The position numbers were made by a program, and so were the translations under genes. A DNA stretch of 8,263 bases from DSSM01 sp964484125 (GTDB lineage: Bacteria; Bacteroidota; Ignavibacteria; Tepidaquicellales; Tepidaquicellaceae): contig CAZAEK010000047.1 of NCBI GenBank assembly GCA_964484125.1, forward strand, positions 1 through 8,263. The letters are read 5' to 3'. Each line of letters starts with the position of its first letter. Within the stretch, counting starts at the first letter, position 1. Below, piece by piece: positions 1 through 6,672 of the stretch. The notes under the pieces are model-generated. The model did not search any database, was not told where the DNA came from, and saw only the letters and a list, made by a program, of their open reading frames with translations.

Positions 1-68
1 GAGTTTACTTCTATAAGATGGAAGTTAACGGATTTACAGATGTTAAGAGAATGGTTCTCGTTAAATAA
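1..68 (+). CDS. 3' end of an exported protein with type IX secretion C-terminal tail (partial)
   Basis: Only the last 21 codons and the stop (TAA at 66-68) are inside the window, read from base 3; bases 1-2 finish a codon that fits Gly. The peptide is VYFYKMEVNGFTDVKRMVLVK. It matches the last 21 residues of the 978-residue protein downstream at 19 of 21 positions (only Met/Leu and Glu/Asp differ). In that protein these residues end a type IX (Por) secretion sorting domain, so this gene most likely also encodes a protein exported through the outer membrane by that system. Whether the rest is an Asp-box protein like its two neighbours cannot be seen; the near-identical tail and tandem position make a paralogue likely. 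A strong terminator follows 25 bases after the stop, so it is transcribed separately from the next gene. Confidence 0.8.
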   Translation, partial: VYFYKMEVNGFTDVKRMVLVK

Positions 69-92
69 AAATAATTTAGAATTATCAATTTT

Positions 93-128
93 AAAAAGGT
101 GTGAGGATTTTTTCCTCACACCTTTTTT
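93..128 (+). terminator. Rho-independent terminator
   Basis: A perfect 15-bp inverted repeat pairs 93-107 with 113-127 around a five-T loop (108-112). Its core is GGTGTGAGGA against TCCTCACACC, and the outer A-T pairs run into a T tract (123-128). It lies 25 bases after the stop of the partial upstream gene and ends that transcript before the 978-residue protein gene. Confidence 0.93.
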
Positions 129-142
129 ATTTTATTTTGATA

Positions 143-173
143 TTTGAAATTAAATATTGTATGTATATATTGG
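143..173 (+). promoter_or_regulatory. Candidate promoter for the 978-residue protein gene
   Basis: The 91 bases between the terminator and the ATG at 220 hold a TTTG (143-146), then 19 bases, then TATATTGG (166-173). This fits the Bacteroidota consensus TTTG-N19-TAnnTTTG with one mismatch. The same stretch also reads as TTGAAA (144-149), a 16-base spacer and TATATT (166-171) in the sigma-70 style. Transcription would start near 180, giving a leader of about 40 bases. In such AT-rich sequence, chance matches are common, so this remains a candidate. The leader just before the ATG is A-rich (CCAAAATCAAAACA) and has no Shine-Dalgarno sequence. Confidence 0.4.
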
Positions 174-219
174 TAGAATATAAATTCGCTCTTTTTATAA
201 ATTAACCAAAATCAAAACA

Positions 220-3156
220 ATGAAGAAACTCTTCTTTCCGCTTTCTCTCCTCGTAGTTGCTTTTGCTCTATTTATGGGTCAAAAGTCAGATTATGCAATT
301 GATGACAGGAAATGGAATATTGATCCGAGAATGACTGGTATTCAACAGTCTGACGAAGATGGTATTTCAACACCTGTAATAATTGATGAAAATTTCCCGA
401 GAACTTTTACTACTCCTCAAACTCATAATACTCCCGCAGGTGTTATGGTCGTTAATCCAAATGTGAGAGTTCACCCCTCTACTACAACTCAGTCAGAGGT
501 CCCAATTACAAGACATCCAACAAATGAAAGCATTTTATTTGCATCGTCAAATGCTGCAAGAATGTCTGGTAGTTCACTGACTTTTCTGAGTGAAGGTTGC
601 TATGTATCTACAAACGGTGGTGCAACTTGGTTTGGTTCAGATACAACTACTGCATCTCCTTTTACAAATCATGGCGGCGATCCAGCTCCTGCAATTGACG
701 GCAATGGAAGATTCCATCAATCTTATCTTGGATATACAACATCTGGAATGTATGCTTCTTATTCCACAAACCTTGGTGTTAACTGGGCTAATACAGTAAC
801 AATTGCAACAGGTTCTCAGGATAAAAATCATACTTTTGTAAATGATGTTCCTGCAAGTCCATATTACAACAGAGTTTATGTAACATGGTCTTTATTTACA
901 GCATCTGCACCTCCGTGTGTTGTTTCATATTCAACAAATGGTGGTGTTTCTTATAGCAGCGTTATAAACGTCCATACAGTTGCATCAGGACACTATGCCC
1001 AGGGCGTCAACGGAGCTATTTTACCAAATGGCGATGCTATTATTTGCTGGCAAAGTCCTATTACAGGTTCACCTTATACAGGCGATTTTGTTGGTTTTGC
1101 AAAATCAACAAATGGTGGTGCAAACTGGACATACAACAACAACATATATGATTGTAACGGTATCAGAGGTACACTTTCAAATAAAGCTGGTATCAGAGTT
1201 AACGACTTTCCATGGATGGGCGTTGACAGAACCAGTGGTCCGAGAAACGGCTGGATTTATATTGTAACAGCAGAGAAAAATCTTTCTCCGGCAGGTTCAG
1301 ATCCTGATATAGTATTTCACCGTTCAACTGATGGCGGAACTACATGGTCAGCCGGTATCAGAGTCAATCAGGATGCACTCAACAACGGCAAGACACAATA
1401 CATGCCAGCACTTAGAGTAGATGAGTTCGGCGGTATTAATGTAGTTTATTATGATGATAGAAATACATCAACAGATTCTGCTGAAGTATATGTTTCACGT
1501 TCAATTGACGGTGGTACAACATGGACAGACGTACTTGTATCTGATCACAGATTTAAACCAAAACCAATTTCAGGTCTTGCTGGCGGTTATCAGGGTGACT
1601 ATATTGGAATTACATCTGGTAACAATAAGGTTTATCCTTACTGGGCTGATGATAAAGTAGGACTGTATCAGGCATGGGTTACTACAATAGATTTAGGTCC
1701 TGCAATTAATCATACTCCTCTTGGTAATACTGAACAAACATCTGGTACAAGAACAGTTCTTTCAACAATTATTCCTGCAGGTTCAAATATTGACCCGACT
1801 AAAACAAAGTTGTATTATACCAAAACAACTAACTTTACAGATAGTGTATTGATGACAAATACAAGCGGCAATAACTGGTCGGCTAACATTACACTTTCAG
1901 GTGCAGGAACTTATAAATATTATTTGAGAACAGTTGATTTACTCGGAAGAGTTGCAACATCTCCGACCGGTGCACCAGGAAATTTCCATTCATTTGTTGC
2001 TTCACCTGATACAATTAAGCCAGTAATAGTTCATACTCCAATCGGAAATACACCAAGAAGTCAATGGCCAGCTACAATTAACGCAACAGTTACAGATAAT
2101 ATTGGTATTGACTCTGTCTGGGTAAGATGGTATAAAAATAATACTTCAACCGGTGTAAAAACAAAGAAACTTGCACTTGCAGGAGGAGATCTATACACAG
2201 GGCTATTTAATTCAGACACTTCCCAGGTTGCAATTAACGATTCAATCTTCTACAGAATAATTGCACAGGATGCGGGTTCAAATCATAAAAAGGATTCTAC
2301 TGAACTATATAAATTCAAAATTATTCAACTCACAAATTATTGTGTAGGTGCAGGTGGAACTACTGCAGGTTGGCCTTTCTATACATTCTATATGGATTCC
2401 AGAACACAAATGCTTTATCTTGGCTCTGAAATCGCAGCCGCTGGTGGTACAGCAGGAAATATTTTGAAAATTGGATTTGATGTTACTTCAGCTGCTTCAC
2501 AGGTAATGAATGGATTCAAAGTAAAAATTAAAAATACTACAGCTACAAGTATTTCAAGTTTTGATGCTTCAGGTTTCACCACAGTATTTGATGGTTCATA
2601 TAGTGTCCCGGGTACAGGTATTCAGTACATTAATTTACAGACTCCTTTCTACTGGAACGGTTCAAGTAATATAATAATTGAAATTTGTTTCAACAACAGC
2701 AGCTATACTTCTAATTCAGTTGTTGTAGCAACTCCTTCATCAGGCAGAAATGTTCATAAACATTCTGACCTTTCTTCGGGTGATGGATGTACCGACATTA
2801 CTACTCCTAGTTTAACTTATACTGCACTTCCGAAGTTATGCCTTGAAGTTACGCCAGCAACAGGAACTGAGTTAATTGGTACAACAGTTCCGGAAACATA
2901 CAGTTTATCACAAAATTATCCGAATCCATTTAATCCAACTACAAAGATTAACTTTGCAATTCCAAAACAGGGATTTGTAAACCTTAAAGTTTATGATATG
3001 CTTGGAAGAGTTGTAAAGAATTTAATCAGCGAGGTTAAATCTGCCGGTTATTATACAGTTGATTTTAATGCAACAGAATTGTCGAGCGGTGTTTACTTCT
3101 ACAAACTTGATGTAAACGGATTTACAGATGTTAAACGTATGGTACTTGTAAAATAA
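220..3156 (+). CDS. Exported Asp-box (BNR) beta-propeller protein with type IX secretion tail
   Basis: The product is 978 residues. An N-terminal signal peptide is visible (MKK, then hydrophobic residues 4-19). Six Asp-box motifs (S-x-D/N-x-G-x-x-W) follow at residues 130-137, 182-189, 238-245 (last Trp is Tyr), 296-303, 369-376 and 428-435, consistent with a sialidase-type beta-propeller over about 80-490. Residues 494-595 and 600-700 look like two related Ig-like domains, each opening with a HTPxGNT motif. Residues 703-877 form another beta-rich domain (YTFYMDSRTQMLYL near 721), and 895-978 is a type IX (Por) sorting tail with NYPNPFNPTTKI at 899-910. The protein is therefore probably moved to the outer surface or medium. 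Automatic annotation might call it an exo-alpha-sialidase, but I see no RIP motif or clear arginine triad, so enzyme activity is not supported; glycan binding or adhesion is as likely. The ATG at 220 is the first in frame after a stop at 181-183. It is flanked by terminators on both sides, hence monocistronic, and is a paralogue of the gene starting at 6673. Confidence 0.9.
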   Translation: MKKLFFPLSLLVVAFALFMGQKSDYAIDDRKWNIDPRMTGIQQSDEDGISTPVIIDENFPRTFTTPQTHNTPAGVMVVNPNVRVHPSTTTQSEVPITRHPTNESILFASSNAARMSGSSLTFLSEGCYVSTNGGATWFGSDTTTASPFTNHGGDPAPAIDGNGRFHQSYLGYTTSGMYASYSTNLGVNWANTVTIATGSQDKNHTFVNDVPASPYYNRVYVTWSLFTASAPPCVVSYSTNGGVSYSSVINVHTVASGHYAQGVNGAILPNGDAIICWQSPITGSPYTGDFVGFAKSTNGGANWTYNNNIYDCNGIRGTLSNKAGIRVNDFPWMGVDRTSGPRNGWIYIVTAEKNLSPAGSDPDIVFHRSTDGGTTWSAGIRVNQDALNNGKTQYMPALRVDEFGGINVVYYDDRNTSTDSAEVYVSRSIDGGTTWTDVLVSDHRFKPKPISGLAGGYQGDYIGITSGNNKVYPYWADDKVGLYQAWVTTIDLGPAINHTPLGNTEQTSGTRTVLSTIIPAGSNIDPTKTKLYYTKTTNFTDSVLMTNTSGNNWSANITLSGAGTYKYYLRTVDLLGRVATSPTGAPGNFHSFVASPDTIKPVIVHTPIGNTPRSQWPATINATVTDNIGIDSVWVRWYKNNTSTGVKTKKLALAGGDLYTGLFNSDTSQVAINDSIFYRIIAQDAGSNHKKDSTELYKFKIIQLTNYCVGAGGTTAGWPFYTFYMDSRTQMLYLGSEIAAAGGTAGNILKIGFDVTSAASQVMNGFKVKIKNTTATSISSFDASGFTTVFDGSYSVPGTGIQYINLQTPFYWNGSSNIIIEICFNNSSYTSNSVVVATPSSGRNVHKHSDLSSGDGCTDITTPSLTYTALPKLCLEVTPATGTELIGTTVPETYSLSQNYPNPFNPTTKINFAIPKQGFVNLKVYDMLGRVVKNLISEVKSAGYYTVDFNATELSSGVYFYKLDVNGFTDVKRMVLVK

Positions 3157-3179
3157 GATTAAATATATTTTTATAATCT

Positions 3180-3211
3180 AAGCTGCGAAGATTTTCTTCG
3201 CAGCTTTTTTT
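3180..3211 (+). terminator. Rho-independent terminator between convergent genes
   Basis: AGCTGCGAAG (3181-3190) pairs perfectly with CTTCGCAGCT (3196-3205) around a five-base loop, extended by one A-T pair at 3180/3206 and followed by a T run to 3211. It starts 24 bases after the stop of the Asp-box gene and sits 12 bases from the stop of pdxH on the other strand. The hairpin also forms on the minus strand, but there the following bases (TAGATTATAAAAA) lack a good T run. It therefore serves mainly the + strand gene and is at best a weak stop for the pdxH transcript. Confidence 0.9.
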
Positions 3212-3222
3212 ATATAAATTTT

Positions 3223-3867
3223 TTATGGTGAGAGTCTTTCGATAATCCAGTTTTCTTTTTCTTTCCTGTAACGAATTCTGTCGTGTAAACGATTTGCCCG
3301 TCCCTGCCAGAATTCAAAATTTTCCGGGATTAATCTGTAGCCGCCCCAGTATGGTGGTAATGGAATATCTTTAGAATGAAACTTAATCATATATCCAAGA
3401 AATTTTTTTATGATCGTTATTCTTCCGGGTATTACTTCACTTTGATTTGAAGCCCAGGCACCGAGTCTGCTTTTATAAGGTCTTGTTTTGAAATATTTCT
3501 CTGATTCCTCTTTTGTTACTTTTTTAACAGTTCCTTCAATCCGTATCTGTCTCTCAAGGTCAACCCAGAAGAAAAGCATTGATGCAAATTTATTTTCAGA
3601 AAGTTCTTTACCTTTTCTGCTCTCATAGTTTGTATAAAATACAAATCCGGATTCATCGAATCCTTTAAGCAAAAGTACTCTGGCTGATGGCCTGCAGTTT
3701 TTATCTGCAGTAGCAAGTACCATTGCATTTGGTTCAGGTATTTCAGAGTCTAATACTTCATTAAACCAGATTTCAAACTGCCTGAAAGGATTCAAATCAA
3801 CATCGTCAATTCCAAGTGATTTTAATTTATAATTTTGTCTTAAATCAGCTAATGATTTTTTTATCAT
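3223..3867 (-). CDS. pdxH: Pyridoxamine 5'-phosphate oxidase
   Basis: The cytoplasmic FMN enzyme oxidises pyridoxine 5'-phosphate or pyridoxamine 5'-phosphate with O2 to pyridoxal 5'-phosphate (PLP), the last step of one PLP route and of salvage. The 214-residue length is close to the E. coli enzyme. Family motifs are in order: RVLLLKGFDESGFVFYTN (63-80), SRKG (83-86), FFWVDLERQ (99-107), YFKTRP (125-130), GAWAS (136-140), the WGGYR block (174-178), FWQG (186-189), RLHDR (192-196 region) and the typical C-terminal RLSP. Arg and His of RLHDR correspond to the substrate-binding pair of the family. The start ATG overlaps the nagZ stop by four bases (ATGA, 3864-3867), so it is translated by coupling; no Shine-Dalgarno sequence is visible. 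It is the last gene of the dus-nagZ-pdxH operon. Use of O2 suggests a host that meets oxygen at least at times. Assignment is firm. Confidence 0.96.
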   Translation of the reverse strand: MIKKSLADLRQNYKLKSLGIDDVDLNPFRQFEIWFNEVLDSEIPEPNAMVLATADKNCRPSARVLLLKGFDESGFVFYTNYESRKGKELSENKFASMLFFWVDLERQIRIEGTVKKVTKEESEKYFKTRPYKSRLGAWASNQSEVIPGRITIIKKFLGYMIKFHSKDIPLPPYWGGYRLIPENFEFWQGRANRLHDRIRYRKEKENWIIERLSP

Positions 3868-5567
3868 TTTATTTTATTTAAAGTTATTCCGTAACCTGTT
3901 TTATATACTTCGTTGATTGTAACCGGAAGTTTCCCGGTAATATTTATTTCTCCAAACAGTGATTTAAGTCCTGCATTAATGGAAGCAGGGGAATCACCGT
4001 ATGCCGCTATATAACTGTCAATTTCAGTGAATCCTTTTAATAAATATGGATTACCAAATGAAATTACAATCACATTTTTATTTAAACTTTTAAATTGTTT
4101 AATTATCCTGATTTGAGAATCAGGTATTCCAACAGTTCCTGATTTGAAAGTTACACGGGAAAAAACTGGAATGATAATATAATCATAATCTGAAGCTTCA
4201 TTTATTAAGAAATCTAAATCAGTATTTTTAGCTGTAACTTCGAACATTTTATATCCCGAGTTAATTTTTTTAAGTCTGTCTTCAAGTCCATCAAGAAATT
4301 GTTCGGAAGGATTCTGGTCAGTTGTGTTTATAAAAGATATTACTATATAGTCTTTGTTTTCTTTAAGAGGCAAAACATTTTCATTGTTCTTTACCAGGGT
4401 AATAGATGCATCTGCAATTTCCTGTGCAAGTGTCTGAGCTTTTTGACTATTTATTCCTGTGCTGATTAAATCAGTATTTACAAGTTTATTTTCAAAAAGC
4501 CCTGATTCTTTTTTTACATTTATTATTTTATTGAAACTAATATCTATTCTTTCTTCAGGAATCTTACCATTTAAAACTGCTTTTTCAATTGCGTCAATTG
4601 CCTGTTTCTCTCCTACTGGCATTAAAATTAAGTCATTTCCGGCTTCAACGCATTTGACTGCAATTTCTTCGACTGTAAAATTCTTTGTTACTCCTGACAT
4701 ATTTAAAGCGTCGGTAACGATAAGCCCTTTATATCCCAGCTCTTCAATAAGCAAATTGTTTACTATGGCTTTTGATAAAGAAGCAGGAAGTTTTGGATTT
4801 TTTTCAAGTTCCGGAAATGATAAATGTGCAATCATAATAGATTTTACATTTGCCTGAATGGAATTTTTGAACGGTATTAACTCAAGACTGTTCATTCTGT
4901 ACATATCAAAAGGCAGGACTGGTAAATCGTTATGAGAATCAATTTCAGTATCGCCATGCCCGGGGAAATGTTTTGCAGTTGCAATAATTCCTTTATCCTG
5001 TAATCCCTTTATAAAAGCAATGCCCATCTTTGATACTAAATCAGTGTTATCACCATAAGAACGAACGTTTATAATTGGATTGTTTGGATTATTATTAACA
5101 TCCATAACAGGAGCATAATTCTGCTGTACTCCGAGAATTTTACACTCTTCGCCAATAATCTGTCCCATTCTGTATGCATAATCCGGGTTTCCTGTTGCGC
5201 CCAATGCCATATTATTTGGAAAAACTGAACCATCTGAAAGTCTCATCCCGGTTCCTCTTTCGTAATCTGCAGATATAAGTAATGGAATTTCTGAAATGGA
5301 TTGAAGTTTATTTGTCAAAATTGCCTGTTCCATTGCATTACCTTTAAAAAAAATCAATCCTCCGATTTTTTCTTCGGTTATAAGTTTTTTTAGTCTTAAA
5401 TAATCCTGTGAACTTTCACTCGCATCAAAGCCTTCACTATGCGAGATAATCATTTGTGCAATTTTTTCCCTTAAACTAAGTTTTGATTCTGTATTATTTT
5501 CCCGGTTTTTAACACCGAAAGATATACTGATGAATATTATAATAAATAAAAAAATAAATTTTTTCAT
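3864..5567 (-). CDS. nagZ: Exported two-domain GH3 beta-N-acetylglucosaminidase (NagZ type)
   Basis: A 567-residue glycoside hydrolase family 3 enzyme predicted to release terminal beta-GlcNAc, probably from muropeptides or other GlcNAc glycans. The N-terminal TIM-barrel domain (about 30-355) carries the NagZ signature KHFPGHGDTEIDSH at 199-212. In the B. subtilis enzyme the Asp and His of the DSH part form the general acid/base dyad, here D210 and H212. The nucleophile is D286 in the GLIVTDALNMSGV block. Residues 380-560 form the second GH3 domain, starting near ADASITLVKNNENVLPL. The E. coli NagZ is about 340 residues and lacks this domain, so the layout resembles the longer Firmicutes type. 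The N-terminus (MKK, then hydrophobic 4-17) is a signal peptide or anchor without a lipobox Cys, so it acts outside the cytoplasm. The stop of dus overlaps its start and its stop overlaps pdxH, both as ATGA. Substrate choice (muropeptide or chito-oligosaccharide) cannot be read from sequence. Confidence 0.93.
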   Translation of the reverse strand: MKKFIFLFIIIFISISFGVKNRENNTESKLSLREKIAQMIISHSEGFDASESSQDYLRLKKLITEEKIGGLIFFKGNAMEQAILTNKLQSISEIPLLISADYERGTGMRLSDGSVFPNNMALGATGNPDYAYRMGQIIGEECKILGVQQNYAPVMDVNNNPNNPIINVRSYGDNTDLVSKMGIAFIKGLQDKGIIATAKHFPGHGDTEIDSHNDLPVLPFDMYRMNSLELIPFKNSIQANVKSIMIAHLSFPELEKNPKLPASLSKAIVNNLLIEELGYKGLIVTDALNMSGVTKNFTVEEIAVKCVEAGNDLILMPVGEKQAIDAIEKAVLNGKIPEERIDISFNKIINVKKESGLFENKLVNTDLISTGINSQKAQTLAQEIADASITLVKNNENVLPLKENKDYIVISFINTTDQNPSEQFLDGLEDRLKKINSGYKMFEVTAKNTDLDFLINEASDYDYIIIPVFSRVTFKSGTVGIPDSQIRIIKQFKSLNKNVIVISFGNPYLLKGFTEIDSYIAAYGDSPASINAGLKSLFGEINITGKLPVTINEVYKTGYGITLNKIK

Positions 5568-6544
5568 ATTGGAAGGTTTTGATAAATTTTTTTCAGATTT
5601 AAAAGTTTTTCCTTTATTGGTTCTACTTCTGTATATTGCATTAACTCAAGCCTGAATTTAGATATATCAGGCAGATTTCTTAAGTAACCCGAATAGTGTT
5701 TTCTGAATTCAATTACTCCGTATTTTTCTCCTTTTAACTCAACTGATTTTTCAAGATGTTCAATGCACAGGTTAATTCTTTCTTCTATGTCTGGTTCAGG
5801 TTCATGTTGATTGTTTTTTAAAAAATATTTTGTTTGCCTGAATATCCATGGATTATTTATTGCAGCCTGACCAATCATAACAGAGTCCGGTTCGTAATTT
5901 TCAAATACAAATTTTACATCTTCAGGTGTTTTGATGTTGCCATTTAATATTATAGGTATTGTAATTCCTGCATCTTTTATTCTTTTTATCCAGCTCCAGT
6001 CAGCCTCACCTTTATTTCCCTGGCTTCTTAACCTGCAATGAACTGTTAATGCTTTTACTCCAATACTTTCCATCATTTTGGCTACTTCGAGAATTACAAT
6101 ATTTTCTTCGTCCCATCCTAATCTTGTTTTTATTGTAACAGGTAATTTAACATTTTTTAATACACTTTCTGCTATAATTTTCATCCTTGGTAAATCTCTT
6201 AATAATCCAGCACCTTGTCCTCTCAATGCAACGTCTTTTACCCAGCATCCAAAATTTATATCTATAAAGTCAGGTTCTGCTTCTTCGCTAATTTTTGCTG
6301 CTTCTTCCATTGAATCTTCATTGCCGCCGAATATTTGTATTCCTATTGGTCTCTCAGATTCATAAAAAAAAAGTTTTGCTCTCGCTTTTTTTGCATCTCT
6401 GATTAATCCTTCGGATGATATAAACTCTGTATATAATATATCAGCCCCTAACTTTTTACAAATAAATCTGAATGGAGGTTCTGTTACATCCTCCATTGGA
6501 GCTAATGCAAGTTTATTTGAAAATATTTTTTCGAATTCTTTCAT
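5564..6544 (-). CDS. dus: tRNA-dihydrouridine synthase (DusB/NifR3 type)
   Basis: An FMN-dependent cytoplasmic enzyme reducing uridine to dihydrouridine in tRNA. With the start at 6544 it has 326 residues. It begins close to the family's first conserved block (LAPMEDVTEPPFR, 13-25), followed by TEFISSEGLIRD, GIQIFGGN, DINFGC (catalytic Cys at 100), TIKTRLGWD (137-145), LTVHC, NKGEADW and NGN (201-203). An in-frame ATG at 6604 would add 20 residues (MEYTVIKEFNYIFQFSKFIY). These have no counterpart in the family and would place the start within a few bases of a good -10 box at 6613-6618, so I prefer 6544. Three motif positions depart from the usual Dus pattern: GCW instead of GCP, HCRLR instead of HGRTR, and IGQAA instead of IGRAA. 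They may be lineage-typical. It is the first gene of the operon; its stop (5564-5566) overlaps the nagZ start by four bases. Which tRNA position it modifies cannot be told. Confidence 0.93.
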   Translation of the reverse strand: MKEFEKIFSNKLALAPMEDVTEPPFRFICKKLGADILYTEFISSEGLIRDAKKARAKLFFYESERPIGIQIFGGNEDSMEEAAKISEEAEPDFIDINFGCWVKDVALRGQGAGLLRDLPRMKIIAESVLKNVKLPVTIKTRLGWDEENIVILEVAKMMESIGVKALTVHCRLRSQGNKGEADWSWIKRIKDAGITIPIILNGNIKTPEDVKFVFENYEPDSVMIGQAAINNPWIFRQTKYFLKNNQHEPEPDIEERINLCIEHLEKSVELKGEKYGVIEFRKHYSGYLRNLPDISKFRLELMQYTEVEPIKEKLLNLKKIYQNLPI

Positions 6545-6609
6545 GTATATAAATTTACTAAATTGAAATATGTAATTAAACTCTTTTATTACTGTATATT
6601 CCATTTTAC

Positions 6610-6638
6610 TTGATTATAAGTAAAAAAATGGCTAAAAT
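6610..6638 (+). promoter_or_regulatory. Candidate promoter for the second Asp-box gene
   Basis: TTGATT (6610-6615), a 17-base spacer and TAAAAT (6633-6638) make a sigma-70-like pair with ideal spacing. Transcription would start near 6645, about 28 bases before the ATG at 6673. An alternative in-frame ATG at 6628 would then lie upstream of the transcript, supporting the 6673 start. The match is in very AT-rich sequence, so confidence is limited. Confidence 0.4.
6613..6618 (-). promoter_or_regulatory. Candidate -10 box for the dus-nagZ-pdxH operon
   Basis: On the minus strand these bases read TATAAT, a perfect -10 hexamer. No convincing -35 lies 16-18 bases upstream (TCAATT at 17; TTTTCA at 20). 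Transcription would start near 6606, leaving a leader of about 60 bases before the preferred dus ATG at 6544. The box overlaps the -35 element proposed for the divergent gene. Confidence 0.35.
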
Positions 6639-6672
6639 TGAAAAATTTGTTAATTTTAATTTAACTATCATT

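Noticed and set aside
600..1530. Recurring GGTGGT..AACTGG-type DNA repeats as a possible repeat element or CRISPR
   Set aside because: They are the coding sequence of Asp-box motifs in frame, spaced unevenly by about 130-220 bases, with no separate repeat unit.
590..1660. Several short open frames inside the 978-residue gene on both strands
   Set aside because: All are shadows of the long frame, whose Asp boxes and domain order prove it is the real one.
3157..3179. Weak hairpin GATTA...TAATC just after the Asp-box gene stop
   Set aside because: It has a five-base AT-rich stem with a large loop and is not needed, given the strong terminator directly downstream.
4459..4857. Open frame of 132 codons on the + strand opposite nagZ
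   Set aside because: It lies wholly antisense to a well-supported GH3 gene, matches no family I recognise, and is a by-product of the nagZ codon pattern.
6078..6365. Open frame of 95 codons on the + strand opposite dus
   Set aside because: It is antisense to conserved Dus motifs and shows no independent coding evidence.
6545..6604. Twenty-residue N-terminal extension of Dus from the ATG at 6604
   Set aside because: It has no match to the family N-terminus, has an untypical composition, and begins a few bases from a probable transcription start. The ATG at 6544 fits the family better.
6628..6672. Fifteen-residue extension of the second Asp-box protein from an in-frame ATG at 6628
   Set aside because: It would bury the signal peptide behind a polar segment. 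The paralogue starts directly at MKKL, and the candidate -10 box lies inside this stretch.
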